Positions 5,208-8,056 of a DNA stretch of 8,056 bases are shown here, piece by piece. The stretch spans positions 1 to 8,056 of the forward strand of contig JABXGX010000041.1 in the NCBI GenBank assembly GCA_016550405.1, in the 5' to 3' direction. The first letter of the stretch is position 1. The number at the start of each line of letters is the position of its first letter. A model generated the notes under the pieces. The model had not been told where the DNA came from. It searched no databases and saw nothing but the letters and a program-made list of their open reading frames with translations. Source of the DNA: an archaeon (GTDB lineage: Archaea > Asgardarchaeota > Hermodarchaeia > Hermodarchaeales > Hermodarchaeaceae). The position numbers and the translations under genes were made by a program.

Positions 5208-6332
5208 TTAAGGGGAGATCACAGCTTTCATGAACTGGTTTTTAATTGCTATAGGTGACAAGGGAATAATGGGGACATCAGTGTTTCCTGGCAGAGCAGG
5301 AATATGAACAAAGTTGGGTCCTAAACTAAGGTTTTCATATACACCTCCCAACTGGTCTAAAGAAGCAGCACGATAAACGCGTTGAAATCCAAGCCCACTT
5401 GCTGTTAGAGCTAAATCAGCACACGAGCTCGTTGCTGTTGGTTGATTCCCAGTTGATCCATGAACACCATTATCGATGGCTAAAATCGTAAGATTTTGTG
5501 GACTAACTTGAGCAATTGTGGCAAGTGAGCCTAAATTTGCTAAAAGGCTGCCATCTCCATCAATAACAACCACATTTCTGGATGAGCAAGCTGCAATTCC
5601 TAACCCAATTGAGGAAGCAAGCCCTAAACTCCCGAGCATATAGAAATTAGTGGATTGATGACCGAGTTGATATAATTCTCTTGATGGAAATCCAATATTA
5701 CAGATTACAACCTTGTCTTTAAGAAAAGGCAGACTTGCCTTAATAATTTCATACCGAGTAAGGGATGCAGAAATACTGGGGAAATCTCTAACTTTGGTAA
5801 TTGTTCGGGGACCTACTGTTGGAAAAACATCCAATTGTGAAAAATTATCGTCCCATAATAATGGGCTTAGAAGGACCACCTGGAGATTGTCTGAACTATA
5901 CGCTTCTTGGATAGCTGTTGGGATTAGTGGTAAATCCTTGCGCTTCTCGATGATATATGATTTGATATTAATCGCTTTTAACAAAGGAGGAATACTTTGG
6001 CCTAATCTGAGTTGAGCTGAAATCTTTTCCTCGAATCTGCCCCTCCAACTTGCTAATATGACTAGGGGAAGTTTGTAGGTTAGAGTTAGAGAGCACAGGG
6101 CATTTACCATATTGCCCAATCCTGTACTCTGAATCAGCATTACTGGTTTGGATCCAACAAGACTAGCCCCTGCACATATTCCTACACCCTCTTCTTCTTT
6201 AGTGAGTCCTATGGTGTAAAAGGAATTATGAATTTGGTTATACAGTGATTGGAACTTTGCACAGGGATAAGTGGCTGCGAAATTTACCCCTTCTCTTTGC
6301 AATATCTTCCTAATTTCTTTGGAAATACTCAA
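5208..6332 (-). CDS. comDE: Fused sulfopyruvate decarboxylase (ComD-ComE type), ThDP-dependent
   Basis: This is a 374-residue ThDP-dependent decarboxylase in which both subunits of sulfopyruvate decarboxylase are fused. Residues 1-170 match ComD: TYPCAKFQSLY (21-31), TKEEEGVGICAG (44-55) with the Glu that activates the cofactor, and IQSTGLGNMVNAL (67-79). From about residue 190 it matches ComE: LTRYEIIK, VICNIGFPSREL (209-220), YMLGSLGLASSIGLG (231-245), and the Mg-ThDP site GDGSLLANLGSL (259-270) through DNG (287-289). Known: ComDE converts sulfopyruvate to sulfoacetaldehyde in coenzyme M synthesis. Phosphonopyruvate decarboxylase is a close relative, but the TYPCAK segment is ComD-like. No other coenzyme M gene is visible, so the substrate is not proven. 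The start is TTG with GGGGAG 5 bases before it. A TATA-like box lies about 50 bases upstream. The product should be a cytoplasmic oligomer with Mg2+ and ThDP at the subunit interface. Confidence 0.9.
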   Translation of the reverse strand: MSISKEIRKILQREGVNFAATYPCAKFQSLYNQIHNSFYTIGLTKEEEGVGICAGASLVGSKPVMLIQSTGLGNMVNALCSLTLTYKLPLVILASWRGRFEEKISAQLRLGQSIPPLLKAINIKSYIIEKRKDLPLIPTAIQEAYSSDNLQVVLLSPLLWDDNFSQLDVFPTVGPRTITKVRDFPSISASLTRYEIIKASLPFLKDKVVICNIGFPSRELYQLGHQSTNFYMLGSLGLASSIGLGIAACSSRNVVVIDGDGSLLANLGSLATIAQVSPQNLTILAIDNGVHGSTGNQPTATSSCADLALTASGLGFQRVYRAASLDQLGGVYENLSLGPNFVHIPALPGNTDVPIIPLSPIAIKNQFMKAVISP

Positions 6333-6337
6333 ATTAT

Positions 6338-6343
6338 CTCCCC
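6338..6343 (-). promoter_or_regulatory. Shine-Dalgarno for the comDE gene
   Basis: The minus strand reads GGGGAG, 5 bases before the TTG at 6332. Two ATG codons just upstream are out of frame or run into a stop at once, so this box decides the TTG start. Confidence 0.6.
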
Positions 6344-6379
6344 ATCATTTCATAATTATTCAGAATATCTATGTCCCAA

Positions 6380-6391
6380 TTTTTTAAAAAA
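6380..6391 (-). promoter_or_regulatory. TATA-like box for the comDE gene
   Basis: TTTTTTAAAAAA is centred about 53 bases upstream of the TTG start; it reads the same on both strands. A minus-strand transcript starting about 26 bases downstream would have a leader of roughly 27 bases containing GGGGAG. The box overlaps the stop codon of the doubtful 99-residue frame, which suggests that comDE is transcribed separately from it. Confidence 0.4.
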
Positions 6392-6683
6392 CACTTTGAT
6401 GTAGCCTTTCTCGAAACCGCCATTTTTGCATCTGATTCACCAAATCAGCTAGGGCGAACATTTCAACCCCCGGATGAGTTAACCAATTCCAAAACAGATT
6501 CCATGCCACCTTAGAATTTTTTCGGAACGTCTTGAATGTTAGATAGAAAACGTAAAGCCAGTGATAACAAAATGCATAGAAACCTCGGCCTGCTAATCGG
6601 GCTTTCTTGGCATCCATTCTTGTTGGTCGTCCATTCTCAGTTACAATATCTGAAAAACACCTAGACTCTAGTCCCACTTGCAT
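6384..6683 (-). CDS. Doubtful 99-residue protein or remnant upstream of comDE
   Basis: This reading frame has no recognised family. It is unusually rich in aromatic residues: five Trp (42, 61, 65, 67, 88) and many Phe and Tyr in the segment GFYAFCYHWLYVFYL and in AWNLFWNWLTHP. It is also Arg/Lys-rich, with a basic end. That composition resembles a real helical, possibly membrane-associated, protein end more than a random frame. The ATG at 6683 has no Shine-Dalgarno at a suitable distance (GGAAGGG is too far), and a stop codon lies five codons upstream. It may be a small gene, the C-terminal remnant of a larger protein whose front part has been lost, or a chance frame. If it is not real, the 538 bases from 6333 to 6870 hold only promoter-type sequence. 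Confidence 0.35.
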   Translation of the reverse strand: MQVGLESRCFSDIVTENGRPTRMDAKKARLAGRGFYAFCYHWLYVFYLTFKTFRKNSKVAWNLFWNWLTHPGVEMFALADLVNQMQKWRFRERLHQSVF

Positions 6684-6870
6684 TGCGTTAAATATTCACT
6701 ACCCTTCCTATCCCCATCCTATAGGATATTGGAGATTATTTGCCTTTTTCCAGAAAAATCACAGAAAGTACAGGTAAAGAAGTTCATATTCGTAAATGAT
6801 TATCAATTAAAAACATGGTACAATCTGCAATCATTCAATACGTATACCATAACAAAAGATGTGATGAGCG
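6684..6870. promoter_or_regulatory. AT-rich upstream region of the ATP10-like gene
   Basis: No gene is visible here. AATTAAAAA (6805-6813) could be the TATA box of the plus-strand gene at 6871, with a leader of roughly 30 bases. GTGAT at 6861-6865 could pair with the 16S 3' end. A 12-base perfect palindrome, ATCCTATAGGAT, lies at 6716-6727, between the two divergent frames. Confidence 0.35.
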
Positions 6871-7329
6871 ATGAAATTTCCACAAGTCTCCGGAAAAGAC
6901 CTAAATGGTGTGCTACACTCCATCCCTGATAAATTAGGAGGAAAATTAAATTTCCTCGTAGTGGCATTTCAACGGTGGCAAGTGCGCCCAATTGAAACTT
7001 GGGTTCCATTTCTGCAAACACTCGTTATCGAACATCCACAGCTTAAGTTCTATGAACTGCCTACGCTGCGGAAATTCAATGTACTTTCACAATGGATGAT
7101 TGACAGCGGTATGCGAAGTGGTATTCGTGATGAAGATATGCGCGCCCGAACGATTACCCTCTATATCGACAAAATTGAATTCACTCAAGCGTTGGATATC
7201 CCAACTGAAGACACGATCTATCTCTTCTTAGTGGATTGTGATGGTAATATACTTTGGCGAGATACTGGGACATATTCAGAAGAAAAGCAGAGTTCAGTGT
7301 TGAACGCAATTGCAGAATTTGAAAGCTAG
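6871..7329 (+). CDS. Thioredoxin-fold protein, ATP10/AhpC-TSA-like, without active-site cysteines
   Basis: This 152-residue protein has the layout of a thioredoxin-like fold. A short N-terminal FPQVSGKDLNG segment resembles the entrance of AhpC/TSA and ATP10-like proteins. LNFLVVAFQRWQ (26-37) is the first core strand with its active-site loop, followed by ETWVPFLQTL. FYELPTL (60-66), MRSGIRD (81-87), RARTITLYIDK (91-101) and YLFLVDCDGNILWRDTG (117-133) come next, the last being the typical final beta-hairpin. The position that would carry the redox CxxC has FQRWQ instead. The only cysteine is C123 in the final hairpin, so thiol-disulfide exchange is unlikely. In mitochondria ATP10 assists assembly of the ATP synthase; whether this applies here is unknown. 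There is no signal peptide or membrane segment, so it is probably cytoplasmic. It is followed 108 bases later by the rhodopsin gene on the same strand. Confidence 0.75.
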   Translation: MKFPQVSGKDLNGVLHSIPDKLGGKLNFLVVAFQRWQVRPIETWVPFLQTLVIEHPQLKFYELPTLRKFNVLSQWMIDSGMRSGIRDEDMRARTITLYIDKIEFTQALDIPTEDTIYLFLVDCDGNILWRDTGTYSEEKQSSVLNAIAEFES

Positions 7330-7378
7330 ATTAAACACTTTCTCTTGATTTCCGTGTTCAAATTTTCTTGGTGATAGA

Positions 7379-7389
7379 TTTTAGAATAA
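7379..7389 (+). promoter_or_regulatory. Possible TATA box for the rhodopsin gene
   Basis: TTTTAGAATAA lies about 50 bases before the ATG at 7438. A transcript starting about 26 bases downstream would have a leader of roughly 28 bases that includes the strong Shine-Dalgarno. It suggests that the rhodopsin has its own promoter. Confidence 0.3.
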
Positions 7390-7422
7390 GTTAGTACGCT
7401 ATTCTATTACCTTCCTACTCGT

Positions 7423-7429
7423 AAGGAGG
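7423..7429 (+). promoter_or_regulatory. Shine-Dalgarno for the rhodopsin gene
   Basis: AAGGAGG, close to a perfect anti-16S match, lies 8 bases before ATG 7438. It is among the strongest ribosome binding sites in the window and fixes the start. Confidence 0.8.
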
Positions 7430-7437
7430 CGTGAAAT

Positions 7438-8056
7438 ATGGCTGGAGAAGAATTATTCGTCTTTTGGATTATGGCTGCAATCTTTGGTATCGCCACGGTA
7501 ATGTTTACGTTACTTTCGTTCCGATCTGGGACCAACGAATTCCTTTCGTTCGTTGACATTCTAGTAGCTTTCGTAACAACAATTTCTTATGTTCTGATGG
7601 CACTCGGTTTCCTAACAGTCACATCGAGTTTTGGTGAACCAATTTACTGGAGCCGCTGGCTCTTTTACATGGCTAGTTGCAGTTTGCTAACCGTGTCGGT
7701 TGCAGTTGTTCTACGACATACACAACCAGTAACCTTCGCAAAAATTCCTATCTTGACGATGCTTGTGATGTTCTGTGGATTTCTAGCCGCTTTTATTACA
7801 GGTATCGAACGGTGGTGGTTTTTCGCTTTCAGTTCCATTGCATTCATTGCTCTACTCATAACCCTATTCAAAGGTGTTCCTCGAGAAGGAATGAATTCAC
7901 AACTTATGTGGTTCATTATAATCTTCTGGTCACTCTTCCCCCTAGTATTTCTCCTGGCACCAACAGGATTTGGTCTCATTACGACGTTTATCGCTACAAT
8001 ACTCTATGCTGCTTTAGATGTGATCACAAAACTCATCTACGGACTGATCATCCTTG
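7438..8056 (+). CDS. Schizorhodopsin-like microbial rhodopsin (3' end outside window)
   Basis: The 206 visible residues hold all seven transmembrane helices, roughly 7-28, 37-60, 68-92, 103-122, 126-144, 155-174 and 180-206. Helix G has LDVITK, with K198 at the retinal Schiff-base position and D194 four residues earlier, as D212/K216 in bacteriorhodopsin. Helix C has IYWSRWLFYMASC: R73 aligns with R82, F76 with D85, S80 with T89 and C81 with T90. This Phe-Ser-Cys set is that of schizorhodopsins, the inward proton pumps first found in Asgard archaea. Helix F keeps W164 and P168 (W182 and P186 of bacteriorhodopsin), with F167 and F171 in place of Y185 and W189. At the D96 position, where schizorhodopsins have a glutamate, this protein has S87. 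The short loops and expected length of about 210 residues also fit schizorhodopsins. It should be a light-absorbing membrane protein. Retinal binding is near certain; transport is uncertain. Only the C-terminal end is missing. Confidence 0.93.
   Translation, partial: MAGEELFVFWIMAAIFGIATVMFTLLSFRSGTNEFLSFVDILVAFVTTISYVLMALGFLTVTSSFGEPIYWSRWLFYMASCSLLTVSVAVVLRHTQPVTFAKIPILTMLVMFCGFLAAFITGIERWWFFAFSSIAFIALLITLFKGVPREGMNSQLMWFIIIFWSLFPLVFLLAPTGFGLITTFIATILYAALDVITKLIYGLIIL

Noticed and set aside
5713..6015. Plus-strand open frame inside comDE
   Set aside because: It is fully covered by conserved ComD/ComE motifs on the minus strand.
6716..6727. Perfect 12-base palindrome ATCCTATAGGAT
   Set aside because: About two such palindromes are expected by chance in a window of this size, and no second copy was seen. 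Its place between two divergent frames allows an operator, but nothing else supports it.
6803..7021. Minus-strand open frame opposite the ATP10-like gene
   Set aside because: It overlaps a well-supported gene and shows no motif or ribosome binding site; a shadow of the plus-strand gene.
7665..7979. Minus-strand open frame inside the rhodopsin gene
   Set aside because: The plus strand encodes clear rhodopsin helices there; the antisense frame is basic and of low complexity.
1..8056. CRISPR arrays, tRNA or rRNA genes, insertion sequences
   Set aside because: No regularly spaced repeats, tRNA-like arms, rRNA segments, transposase frames or long terminal inverted repeats were seen on reading both strands.

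Overview
The window reads as archaeal, most likely an Asgard archaeon, possibly Heimdallarchaeia-like. The reasons are a stand-alone Ras/Rab-type small GTPase next to archaeal gene families (PAC2 proteasome-associated protein, TFS-like zinc ribbon, ThiR-type HTH-ThiN regulator, fused sulfopyruvate decarboxylase), archaeal TATA-like boxes upstream of several genes, frequent GTG/TTG starts, and a schizorhodopsin-like microbial rhodopsin. The lineage is inferred from gene content. No rRNA or other phylogenetic marker is present.

Layout. At 1-183 is the 3' end of a zinc-ribbon protein, followed by a PAC2 protein with a C-terminal HbYX motif (278-1063). A convergent minus-strand block follows: a short TFS/Rpb9-like zinc ribbon (1153-1428), an unrecognised basic protein (1496-2146), an unrecognised 140-residue protein (2263-2685) and an NrdG2-type radical SAM activase (2743-3453). 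A 201-bp divergent region separates it from two plus-strand genes: a small GTPase (3655-4194) and a ThiR-like regulator (4261-5184). The regulator is convergent with a fused ComDE-type ThDP decarboxylase (5208-6332, minus). Upstream of that is a doubtful 99-residue reading frame (6384-6683, minus). The right end carries a thioredoxin-fold ATP10-like protein (6871-7329, plus) and a nearly complete rhodopsin (7438 to the window edge, plus).

How they may work together. There is no single obvious pathway; the genes look like mostly separate transcription units, several with their own TATA-like element. Possible links are thiamine sensing beside a ThDP-dependent enzyme, and two metal or cysteine-rich transcription-type proteins near a proteasome-associated factor. 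No chaperone, ATPase or proteasome subunit is present, and neither is an nrdD, CoM-pathway or retinal-synthesis gene.

The strongest item for follow-up is the rhodopsin. It has the schizorhodopsin Phe-Ser-Cys positions in helix C and the Asp/Lys pair in helix G. At the position of the glutamate needed for inward proton pumping in characterised schizorhodopsins it has serine, so its transport activity may differ.
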